DNA of 64,000 nt. Origin: Symmachiella dynata. GTDB taxonomy: Bacteria; Planctomycetota; Planctomycetia; Planctomycetales; Planctomycetaceae. The DNA is taken from NCBI RefSeq assembly GCF_007747995.1, contig NZ_CP036276.1, positions 2,967,001 to 3,031,000 of the forward strand, read 5' to 3'. Both the position numbers and the translations under genes were made by a program. Shown one piece after another: positions 53,992-62,400 of the stretch (position 1 is its first letter; each line of letters starts with the position of its first letter). A model generated the notes under the pieces. That model was not told where the DNA came from and ran no database searches. It was given only the letters and a program-made list of their open reading frames with translations.

Positions 53992-55137
53992 ATGTTCGAC
54001 CGACTCATCTGCCGATGCCTTTTCAGTGCTGCCCCCCTGCTCTGTTTAATTGGGACGCTGCATGCTGCCGAGGACGCCTCACCGGTCCGTAAACGCTCCG
54101 ATCCGCCCGCCATTCACTCCTCCTGGGATGATCTCTTAGACGGAATTAAAACCCCGGAGCAATGGTTGGCGCACAAGAAGATATTGCGGCAACGTTATCT
54201 GGAACTACTCCGCGACGATCAAAAACCGGACAAACCGACGCTTGACTTGCAGGTCCATGAAACGGTGGAGGTGGATGGCAAGTACATCCGCAAATTGATC
54301 AGCTACAACGTCGAAGCGGACGAACGCGCACACGCCTATTTGGCAATCCCGCTCGGACTCAGCGAACCGTCAGCGGCGATAGTCGCCTTGCATGGCACAT
54401 TTGCACAGGGGATGAAACGAGCGGCCGGGCTGGTCGACGATCCCGACAAGGCATACCTCGATCACCTCGCACGCCGCGGATACGTGGTCATCGCGCCGGA
54501 ACATTTTGTCTCCGGTAAGAGGATTCCTGAGAAAGGGTCCTACGAGACCGAGGCATTTCACAAAAAACATCCTGAGTGGACAGCTGTCGGGAAATTCACC
54601 TACGAGCACTCGATCGCTGTTGACGTGTTGCAGTCGCTGCCCGAAGTCGACGACGATCGCATCGGAGCATTGGGGCATTCGCTGGGGGGGCATGGCACGT
54701 TTTTTCTAGCCGCCTACGACGAGCGCATCAAGGTCGCTGCTTGCAATTGCGGCGCAAGTTTTTTCCGCCACAATCCAGCCGTTGAAAAATGGTCCCGCAA
54801 TAATTGGTACGTCTACTTTAAGCACCTGCGGCCCGAGTTGCTGAATGGGAACTTGCCGCCGATCGATTTTCACGAAATCATCGCCCTGATCGCCCCCCGC
54901 GCCTTTTTGGATGTCTCGGGGCTCAATGATGGCAGCCCGCCAGTTCAGCGGCAGCGTGTGTTGATGAACCTGAAGATCATGGAGGTGTTTGAGTTGGAAG
55001 GTGTTCCGCAGAATTTTGGGTTTTACGTACATGGCCAAAAGCATTCCGTGGAGCATGCCTCCCGTGCATTGATTTATGCCTGGATGGACAGCCATCTGCG
55101 CCCCGAAATCACAACCACACACCTCGTCCAAGAATGA
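53992..55137 (+). CDS. Exported alpha/beta hydrolase (dienelactone hydrolase or acetyl esterase-like)
   Basis: ATG 53992 gives 381 residues with a signal peptide (RCLFSAAPLLCLIGTLHAAE); GTG 53974 is an alternative. The core has VALHGTFAQGMK (oxyanion region), the nucleophile elbow GALGHSLGGHG, an Asp in LDVSGLNDG and a His in VHGQKHSVE. It is a Ser-His-Asp hydrolase of the dienelactone-hydrolase or acetyl xylan esterase type, acting outside the cytoplasm, probably on carbohydrate esters. The extra N-terminal helical region (about residues 40-80) is common in planctomycete members. Confidence 0.86.
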   Translation: MFDRLICRCLFSAAPLLCLIGTLHAAEDASPVRKRSDPPAIHSSWDDLLDGIKTPEQWLAHKKILRQRYLELLRDDQKPDKPTLDLQVHETVEVDGKYIRKLISYNVEADERAHAYLAIPLGLSEPSAAIVALHGTFAQGMKRAAGLVDDPDKAYLDHLARRGYVVIAPEHFVSGKRIPEKGSYETEAFHKKHPEWTAVGKFTYEHSIAVDVLQSLPEVDDDRIGALGHSLGGHGTFFLAAYDERIKVAACNCGASFFRHNPAVEKWSRNNWYVYFKHLRPELLNGNLPPIDFHEIIALIAPRAFLDVSGLNDGSPPVQRQRVLMNLKIMEVFELEGVPQNFGFYVHGQKHSVEHASRALIYAWMDSHLRPEITTTHLVQE

Positions 55138-55578
55138 CCGGAACAGGGGCCGTTCAACTCTTGCGGTACATGAATTTCCGGCAATTTACCGGCTAGATTC
55201 TTGGACAATCCCACTGCGACTGCACCCCTTAGGCAATCGTTGAACTCCCTGCTCAGGTTGTTATAATGCGGACGCGTGTTGCGAACGCTTTTGCAGGTCC
55301 AACGTGTTGACACGGTAGACGAGCAGGTTGGGTCAAAAACCTGCAAAACAAGCGGGTTCAGCAGTTTTGACTCCTGCGGCCGTCCGCCACCGGCTGGATG
55401 ATGCGAGTTCAATGGTCCAGTGTGGGATTGGCTGAGTGGCCCCCTGCGAAAAAGATTCCGGCGGTGTTGATGCGCTCCAGGCGACATCTTCGGAATACGT
55501 TGCAACCGAATCGTTGTCGGCAGCCGCGCAGAGTATCAAATGAATGGGTGTTTTATGGAAGTTCTGAAAGGGAAATCA
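55138..55578. other. 440-base intergenic region upstream of citrate synthase
   Basis: It contains the promoter candidate below. No gene is supported: open frames here have no good start or family. The long leader could carry regulation, but no riboswitch was recognised. Confidence 0.45.
55240..55267 (+). promoter_or_regulatory. Likely promoter of the citrate synthase gene
   Basis: TTGAAC (55240-55245) and a perfect TATAAT (55262-55267) are 16 bases apart. Transcription would begin near 55274 and leave a leader of about 300 bases. Confidence 0.45.
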
Positions 55579-56694
55579 GTGTCGACTAAAGGTCTTAAGG
55601 GCATCATTGCAGCCGACAGCTCCATTTGTAAGGTCAACGGCCTGGAAGGCCGATTGATGTATCGCGGTTATAACATCCACGAACTGGCTGAGCACAGCAG
55701 CTTTGAAGAGGTTTCCTACCTGCTGCTCAAAGGGGAACTCCCCAATACCGAACAACTGACCACCTTTTCCAAGATGTTGGCCGACAGCCGCGAAATCCCG
55801 GCCTCCACACTGGAACTGATCAAATCATTCCCCAATGACATTCCGCCGATGACGGCATTGCGCACTGCCATCTCAGCCCTGGGAATGGCCGATCACGATG
55901 CTGAAAATAACGATCCGGAAGCGAACTTTGAAAAATCAATTGGCCTGATCGCCCGCCTCTCTTCGGTCATCGCCGCCATTCACCGCGTTCGCCACGGCCA
56001 AGAACCGTTGGCGCCCAAACCGGAACTCAGTCATGCCGGGAACTACATGTGGCAACTCAACGGACGAGACCCCTCGGCCGACGAGACGAAAGCCATGGAT
56101 ATGATTTTGATTTTGCATGCCGAACACGGGCTCAACGCCAGTACGTTTGCCGCACGCGTGATCATTGCGACACTCACCGACATCTATTCCGCCGTCACCG
56201 GCGCCATTGGCGCATTGAAAGGTCCACTCCACGGCGGTGCCAATGTCGAGGTGCTCAAAGCCCTGCATAAAATTGACGACGTTGCCAATGTTGCCAAATT
56301 CGTGGAAGATGTCCGTGAGTCCAAAGGCAAATTCATGGGCTTCGGGCACGCCGTCTATCAGGTCGAAGACCCCCGCGCGGCGCATCTCAAGGAACTCTCC
56401 CGCCGCTTGGGCATCGAAAAGGGAGAGACGAAATGGTACGACATTTCGATCGAGCTCGAGAGCCAAGTCAAAGAAGCCATCAATAAAAATTGCAACGTCG
56501 ATTTCTATTCGGCGAGCTTGCAACACTACATGGGAATCCCTGGTGATATCTTCACCTGTATCTTCGCCGCAAGCCGCATTTCTGGATGGTGCGCACACAT
56601 TCTGGAACAATTGTCCAACAACAAAATCATCCGTCCTTCGGCCAATTACATCGGAAGCGAAGAACGCTCCTACGTGCCGATGAGCGAACGCTAA
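55579..56694 (+). CDS. Citrate synthase
   Basis: The protein has 371 residues from GTG 55579 (AAAGGG upstream); ATG 55540 and 55555 would add 13 and 8 residues. The three catalytic residues are visible: His in LILHAEHGLNAST, His in GFGHAVYQVEDPRA and Asp in CNVDFYSASLQ. KGPLHGGANVEVLK is the conserved loop. It condenses acetyl-CoA and oxaloacetate, the entry to the TCA cycle; a 2-methylcitrate synthase activity cannot be excluded. The Ala after the active-site His is normal in some citrate synthases. It is a single gene. Confidence 0.94.
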   Translation: MSTKGLKGIIAADSSICKVNGLEGRLMYRGYNIHELAEHSSFEEVSYLLLKGELPNTEQLTTFSKMLADSREIPASTLELIKSFPNDIPPMTALRTAISALGMADHDAENNDPEANFEKSIGLIARLSSVIAAIHRVRHGQEPLAPKPELSHAGNYMWQLNGRDPSADETKAMDMILILHAEHGLNASTFAARVIIATLTDIYSAVTGAIGALKGPLHGGANVEVLKALHKIDDVANVAKFVEDVRESKGKFMGFGHAVYQVEDPRAAHLKELSRRLGIEKGETKWYDISIELESQVKEAINKNCNVDFYSASLQHYMGIPGDIFTCIFAASRISGWCAHILEQLSNNKIIRPSANYIGSEERSYVPMSER

Positions 56695-56715
56695 CGGATG
56701 CACTCGTAGCTTAAA

Positions 56716-56765
56716 CTGTGCATGACATTTTCATGGCAGGGTCAACTGCGCTTCGTCATGCACAG
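56716..56765. terminator. Long inverted repeat between convergent genes
   Basis: CTGTGCATGAC (56716-56726) and GTCATGCACAG (56755-56765) are perfectly complementary over 11 bases with a 28-base spacer. It lies between the citrate synthase and YiiX-like gene ends and may terminate both, although no T run follows. Confidence 0.5.
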
Positions 56766-56800
56766 CATGACCTACGGGGAACAAATCGCCGCCGCGTCGC

Positions 56801-57478
56801 TCAATAACAGCAAAACCAGCCTCGCATTTTTAGATAGCAGCGCTTCGTGCAGCGTTTGGTGTCGAGCCAAGTTTGACTGCACCAGCTGTCCCCTTTCTCC
56901 GGGGTGACCTCACAGACTGTCACCGTCAGCTCCGGGACGTAGGTCTGCTTCTTGTGCGCGCCGGTATGCAGGCTAGCAGGAGAAACGCGGGGGGGATTCT
57001 TGGCCGTCATTACATTGGCCGCCATCAGGGCATCCATTACGTATTCCGCACAATGCAGACCCTCAGCCCGGTTGCCGGTGAGGTGATGTTTCACACTGTA
57101 GGGCCGTCCGAGTTGTTCTTCCAACTCCGCGCGAAATCGGCGGCATTGCAGTTTTGTGAATTGGCAACGCGGGCGAACGATATGGATCTCGCCGGGTGAC
57201 TGCGATTTCAAATACGTGGCCAAATCTTGTCGTCGCACGCCTGCTCCGTTGTCACTGTCATAGACCGTCATCTTGCCTTGATCCGAGACAACGGCGGCGA
57301 CGTGCGTGAAGCGACTTTGCGTATAGACCCGTACCGCCAAGCAATCGCCGGCACTAAAGATCAACGTACCGGTCGGCAACGCATCGATCCGTTCTGCGGC
57401 TTGCGTGGCGGTCAATTCTATAGCGGGCATCTCGGTCGGCTGCGCCGTCAGCAGCGCGGCGGCAAGGATCCAAGACAT
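56801..57478 (-). CDS. YiiX-like permuted papain-fold (NlpC/P60) enzyme
   Basis: The 225-residue protein has a short signal-like N terminus (SWILAAALLTAQP). The permuted NlpC/P60 arrangement has the His motif first (AGDCLAVRVYTQSRFTHVA, then VVSDQG) and the Cys motif near the end of the domain (GLHCAEYVMDALMAANV). These enzymes hydrolyse amide or thioester bonds, and some act on peptidoglycan or lipids. The substrate here is unknown. The C-terminal 30 residues are Cys-rich (DSWCSQ, RCTKRCYLK, WFCCY), which is unusual for the family and could form disulfides or bind metal. Confidence 0.8.
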   Translation of the reverse strand: MSWILAAALLTAQPTEMPAIELTATQAAERIDALPTGTLIFSAGDCLAVRVYTQSRFTHVAAVVSDQGKMTVYDSDNGAGVRRQDLATYLKSQSPGEIHIVRPRCQFTKLQCRRFRAELEEQLGRPYSVKHHLTGNRAEGLHCAEYVMDALMAANVMTAKNPPRVSPASLHTGAHKKQTYVPELTVTVCEVTPEKGDSWCSQTWLDTKRCTKRCYLKMRGWFCCY

Positions 57479-57597
57479 GCGTTTATCTCCCTAAAATTCT
57501 CGATCAAAGTAGGACCTGAGGAGACGGATTCTCCCACACGTAATTCGGTCCAACTTCCGGAATCTTAGCAGATATTTTCGTTTTTCGCGAAAATTCG

Positions 57598-58698
57598 CTA
57601 TTTCTGCCGCCGTCGATTCACTGCGCCGGCAATGATGTAGTGCCCCGATTCGGCCGTTCCCACGTCGTCAAACAGCTCCGCCATGCGTTGTTTATACCAG
57701 GCGATACTTTTGCTCACGATCATGATTTCACCACCCGGCTTGAGCATCCGCACCGCGGTTTGTAGGAATAGCTCGGCGATCTGGTAGTTCGAAAAGTAAG
57801 GCGGGTTCCCTAAGAACAAGTCGTAACTCCCCTCCCCTTCGCAACTGCCGTCGGCGGTATGAACTGCGTTGAAGTTGGCCAGTTCGTTTGCGGCCGCTCC
57901 CTGCTCCGCACACCACACCGCGCGTGCATTGGAATCGACGCCGGTTACGGAAATCTTGGCGTTACGTGCCGCCAGCGCCAGTCCGACAGCACCGGCGCCG
58001 CAACCCATATCGAGAATCCGGTCGTTGTCGCGAACCTCCACAACTTTCAGCAGTGCTCGCGCACCGTCGTCTAAACGACGGTGGCAAAACACCCCCGGAC
58101 GGCTGACAATCGTGATCAGGCGGTCATGATCGGGAAACGTGAAGCGGGCCTCGAAGGATTTGAGTTTTTTCAGCGGCGCGGTCTTACGAGCGATATACAC
58201 CACGCCTCGTTTTTTTGTCGCAATCCGCGTGACTTTATGAAACATCGACTGCATCAGCTCGTGCAGCCAACTGTCTTTGGGGTCGTTGGTCGAGACCGCC
58301 AATCGTCCCCCTTCGACCAACGCTTGATGCGTGGATTGCAAACGATCCCGCGTCAATTCCGGTTCCACACCCGAATGCGTGGGAATCACTGCCAGATCGA
58401 TCGCAGCCTCGGGAAATTCGGCCGAACATCCGGTCTCGAAGTTGAGCGAAGCCCCAGCAAATTCACGTGTCAACTCGGCGAGGTAGGCGTCCAAAAAATG
58501 ACATGTGACCTGGGCCGCGGGACATGCCGCCGCAAGCGCCGCCGCTGCTTGTCCCCGGCTAAGCGTTGTGCACAGCACGCGTATCTCAGCCGTCTGGTCT
58601 TCGAGAAGCGGGCAAACCGCATCAATCAGCAGTTGTTCCTGCACCGGTGTGGGGAGAGTTTTGACATTTGTCGTCGACTTTTTACTGCGGCGGGGCAT
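57598..58698 (-). CDS. RsmC/RlmG-like class I SAM methyltransferase
   Basis: The 366-residue protein has two related domains, as in RsmC. The N-terminal half lacks a SAM motif and is probably inactive. The C-terminal half carries ILDMGCGAGAVGLALAA and the catalytic NPPY motif (LGNPPYFSNYQ), typical of enzymes that methylate the exocyclic amine of guanine in rRNA. An N-terminal Arg/Lys stretch (RRSKKSTTNVK) could bind RNA. Which nucleotide is modified cannot be told. A gap of 120 bases separates it from the next gene. Confidence 0.86.
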   Translation of the reverse strand: MPRRSKKSTTNVKTLPTPVQEQLLIDAVCPLLEDQTAEIRVLCTTLSRGQAAAALAAACPAAQVTCHFLDAYLAELTREFAGASLNFETGCSAEFPEAAIDLAVIPTHSGVEPELTRDRLQSTHQALVEGGRLAVSTNDPKDSWLHELMQSMFHKVTRIATKKRGVVYIARKTAPLKKLKSFEARFTFPDHDRLITIVSRPGVFCHRRLDDGARALLKVVEVRDNDRILDMGCGAGAVGLALAARNAKISVTGVDSNARAVWCAEQGAAANELANFNAVHTADGSCEGEGSYDLFLGNPPYFSNYQIAELFLQTAVRMLKPGGEIMIVSKSIAWYKQRMAELFDDVGTAESGHYIIAGAVNRRRQK

Positions 58699-58875
58699 AG
58701 GCTGACATCAACTTCTCGTAGATCAGGCAGCTGCCTGACGGATATCGATCTTGAACCTGAACAATGGGAAAGAAGAGCGGCCACGACGATAACAACCCCT
58801 CTTGCGAGTTTCCATGACCCGACCGGGAAAATGCCGCGGATTCCGGGCAGCAAAGCGATCTCTTCGTAGACCCAC

Positions 58876-59385
58876 TCATCGATCGGCTGCCAGATACTCC
58901 TGCAACCAGATACAACCGCCCAGCAGACCGAGTATCGCCAAGCTCAGATAGACGATTCGCCCAGAGACCAACCCCGCAAATTCGTTGCCTGCGGCGAACG
59001 GCCAAAACGGCTCGACTTCTGCATGCACCAGGCTGTCAAGAAAAATGTGAGTTAGACCGCCAATCAAACCGGCTGCGATGGATTGAAACAGCAGCATGGG
59101 CTTTGAGGATTTCGCCTTCGGCGGAATGGACCACCGTCTCGGCCAAACGCGTGCGGCAAGCATCGCAACGGCAAATGTGCCGGCACCCGCCAGCAAGCCT
59201 GCGACCATTCCTCCCAGGTACGAGTGAGCATAGCGGTGAAACGGTCGCGAACGAGTCCACAAATAATACAGCACCTCGACATCGATCAACACGTTCGCAG
59301 CGACAAACGAGGTTAACCAAAACATGCGGCCGGTCAGGGATTTGATCAGCAATCCCGGCCCAAAGTGAAACGGCGTAAACGGCAT
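58876..59385 (-). CDS. YdjM-like membrane-bound metal-dependent hydrolase family protein
   Basis: The 169-residue protein has four or five membrane helices and metal-ligand-like motifs: MPFTPFHFGPGLLIK at the N terminus, IDVEVLYYLW, HRYAHSYLGG and LTHIFLDSLVHAEVEPFWPF. This is the pattern of DUF4184/YdjM proteins, which are linked to membrane lipid or stress responses without a proven reaction. The gene sits between the methyltransferase and the large cytochrome protein on the same strand, 39 bases after the latter. Confidence 0.83.
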   Translation of the reverse strand: MPFTPFHFGPGLLIKSLTGRMFWLTSFVAANVLIDVEVLYYLWTRSRPFHRYAHSYLGGMVAGLLAGAGTFAVAMLAARVWPRRWSIPPKAKSSKPMLLFQSIAAGLIGGLTHIFLDSLVHAEVEPFWPFAAGNEFAGLVSGRIVYLSLAILGLLGGCIWLQEYLAADR

Positions 59386-59424
59386 GCGGCGGTCCTTCGT
59401 AGGGTCAAACCATTGAAAAGCGAA

Positions 59425-62400
59425 TCACGGCGTTTTCAACCGCACGAAATCCAACCCGACCATATACGCCTTGGCCGCTTTGGGATGCGCGCCGAGGATC
59501 TCGATCGTCAGCTTGTGATTACCGGGTGTCAATCCGCTGACTGGAAACGACAACACGCCGGTTGTCACCACATCGGGCGCGTTATAAAGATCAATCGGTG
59601 CGCCCAGCTTTTGACCGTCCCACAATAACTGCACGATGCCATAATCCCGCGCACGGGTCAGGACGATTTCTAACTCGGCCGCACCGGCCGTTTCAACGGG
59701 GATTTCTAGCTCCAATTTTTCGCCCGGGCCGGCGCCGGTCCACCAAAAGTGATCGTTGCCACTCCAGCGGTCGGCGTGAAAACCGCCCATCGGTTGGCTG
59801 CGGGCATTCCCGGCGGTTTTGCCAATGATCTTGAGCGATTCCCCTTCCAGCGCATCCGGCACGCGGCCGGTCTTCGCGTCGATCGGAGCACGAGGACCGC
59901 GGAGTGAGACTTGATGCGGACTGGCCAAGTAACCAATCAGGTCGCGGACTTCCTCCGGCTTGAGCGGATCCAACAAACCTTCGGGCATCATCGATTGATC
60001 AGACAGCATCCGCTCTTCAATATCCTGTTTCGCAACCACCACCGTGTCGTTGATGGTGCGAATCGTCACCGCACTGTCGGTCTCTTTTTTCACCAGGCCC
60101 GAAACGACTAGTCCATCCACCGTCACCAAGACTGTCAGACGGTAATCCTTGCCCATCACCGCACTGGGGTCGAGTACGTTTTCCAAAATGTAATCCAGAT
60201 TCGCGCGGTTCGATCCTGTGATGTCGGGGCCAATTTTACCCCCTTCGCCAAACAACGTATGGCACGATGCACAGGTCTTGGCAAAGATCCGCCGTCCGTT
60301 GCTAGCATCGGACGCCTTCAACGTTTTCTTACTGAGCAGCTTCTTATGGCGAGCGATCAATGCCTTTTTATCCGCTGACGTATCGCGAATCTCACCCCAG
60401 ACCTGTTTCAAGCGACTGTTCAGTTTTTCATTGTTGAACCGTAAAAGTTGCCGCACGTTATACGCATGCAAATCGGTACGCGGCACTTTTTGTTGTTCAA
60501 CCGCATCTAACAGCACCATCGCAAAACCGGGCCGCGCGACCAATGTGTTGATCGCATCTCGCCTTTCCTCTTCAGTCAATTTGCCGTATTCAGCAAGTAC
60601 GGATTTCGCGATCTTTGGATTGTCAAAAGCGACCAGCGCGCGAATCGCTGCGCCGCGCAGTTCCGGCTCGCCTAGCACTGCCTGAAACGCTTCCGCCGCT
60701 TGTTGATCGCGACCACGCACCAGAATCGCCAATGCCTGTTGGCGTTTTTCCATAGCCTCTTGGGGATCGACCAGTTGTTGACGCATCCGTGGGAAGATCC
60801 GCTGGTCCCCCAATACCACGGCCACCTGATCCGCTCGGTCACGGACGGTCCGATCAGAGCTATTCGACAACCGGTCATAGGCAGGCTTCCAAGATTCGGG
60901 CATGGGAATATTCACGCGCCCCTGAAACGCCTGCAGCATTTCCCCCAGAATCAATTTCTGGGTCGACGCATCTGCGGTTTTTGCTAGTAACTGGGTGACT
61001 GCTCCCAAACTCCCATTCTCCGACGCTGCCCGGCGAATGATGAAATGCTTGACGATCGGGATTTTCGTCGCTGCTGCCAATTCCATCGCCCGTTTCGTAT
61101 CAGCAGTGACCAGCGGCTCGATGCCATACCAGTCCATGAGTGGCAGGTTGTGGTCGTCGCTATCCTCCGCATGCTGAACCAACTCGCGGGCAATAGGCCA
61201 GCGCTGCTCCAGCGGCAAACGTTGCAGTGCCGACGCCAAATACAACCGCACGACCGCCGACGGATCCGATTTCGCCATGTCGGCCATTTGATTGAGTCGG
61301 CGCGATGAGACCTGACGATTCTCCAGTCCCAATTGAATCGCCCAGCCGCGGATGTATTCGTCATCGTTTTGCATGAAGTTTTGCAAGTCGTCGTCGGTCA
61401 ATCCGCCGATGACGTGCAGCGTCCAGATCGCCCGTAATTTGAGCGCCACATCATCCGTCGACTCTAGAATTGTAAACAGCGCCTTGCGGACGCCCGCGTC
61501 TAGTTTTCCCTCAGCGGCACGCTGTTGCAAAATTCGCCGGGCGGTGCGGGGGTACCATTCGTTCTCGCGGTTGTGTAACTCGACCAATTCCAGGTCGCTC
61601 AACGTGCGCAAATCGCGGTGATCCCATTCCGGCTTGCCGTAAGAAATGTTGTACACCCGGCCATTCGTGCGGTCCCAGATTTCGGGATTCGTGCGGTGGC
61701 AAGCGTTACGGTCGTACCAGTCGATCACATACACCGACCCGTCCGGTCCATATTTCATATTGATCCCGCGAAACCATTTGTCGTTGGCCAACATCAAATC
61801 GGGCGCGCGATCCCCCACGTAACCCGACCCGGCCCGCTGCAACGCGTCGTTGTTCATGCGATTGCCGTGGATGTTGTGCATGAAAATTTGGTTGCGGTAT
61901 TTCTCGGGCCAATTGTCACCCAGATAAATCATCGCCCCACAATGCGCATGCCCACCGCCGGCGGCCAGCGTGTCCTGCGGCACATCGGGTTCTTTGCCCC
62001 ACCAAGCATGGTCGCGGATATTGCCGACATAGTGCCGGTGCTTGGCAATTGTCTGGATGTCTGAGTAGATGTGTGGGTTGAAGTGCTGTCCCCCCTGTCG
62101 TTGGTAACGGCCCCCTTGAATCATGTGCCACAGGTGCGGAATCACACAAGCGGTGATGAACGCTTGCCCGCGGTCATTGAAATCAAGCCCCCACGGATTG
62201 CTCGTCCCCCAGGCAAAAACCTCGAATTCATGTCGCGTGGGATGATACCGCCACACGCCGGCGTTCAGCGGAACGCGATCGTCGTCAGCCGTCCCCGGCT
62301 TGCCGACATTGGAGTACGTAAACACACCGTGGCAACCATACAACCACCCATCCGGCCCCCAAATAAACGCGTTGAGCGTTTCATGCGTATCGCGATAGCC

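Noticed and set aside
55579-56694. Ala in place of Arg in the GHxVY motif of citrate synthase as a lost active-site residue
   Set aside because: Other true citrate synthases, such as the pig enzyme as I recall it, have GHAV at this position, so it is a normal variant.
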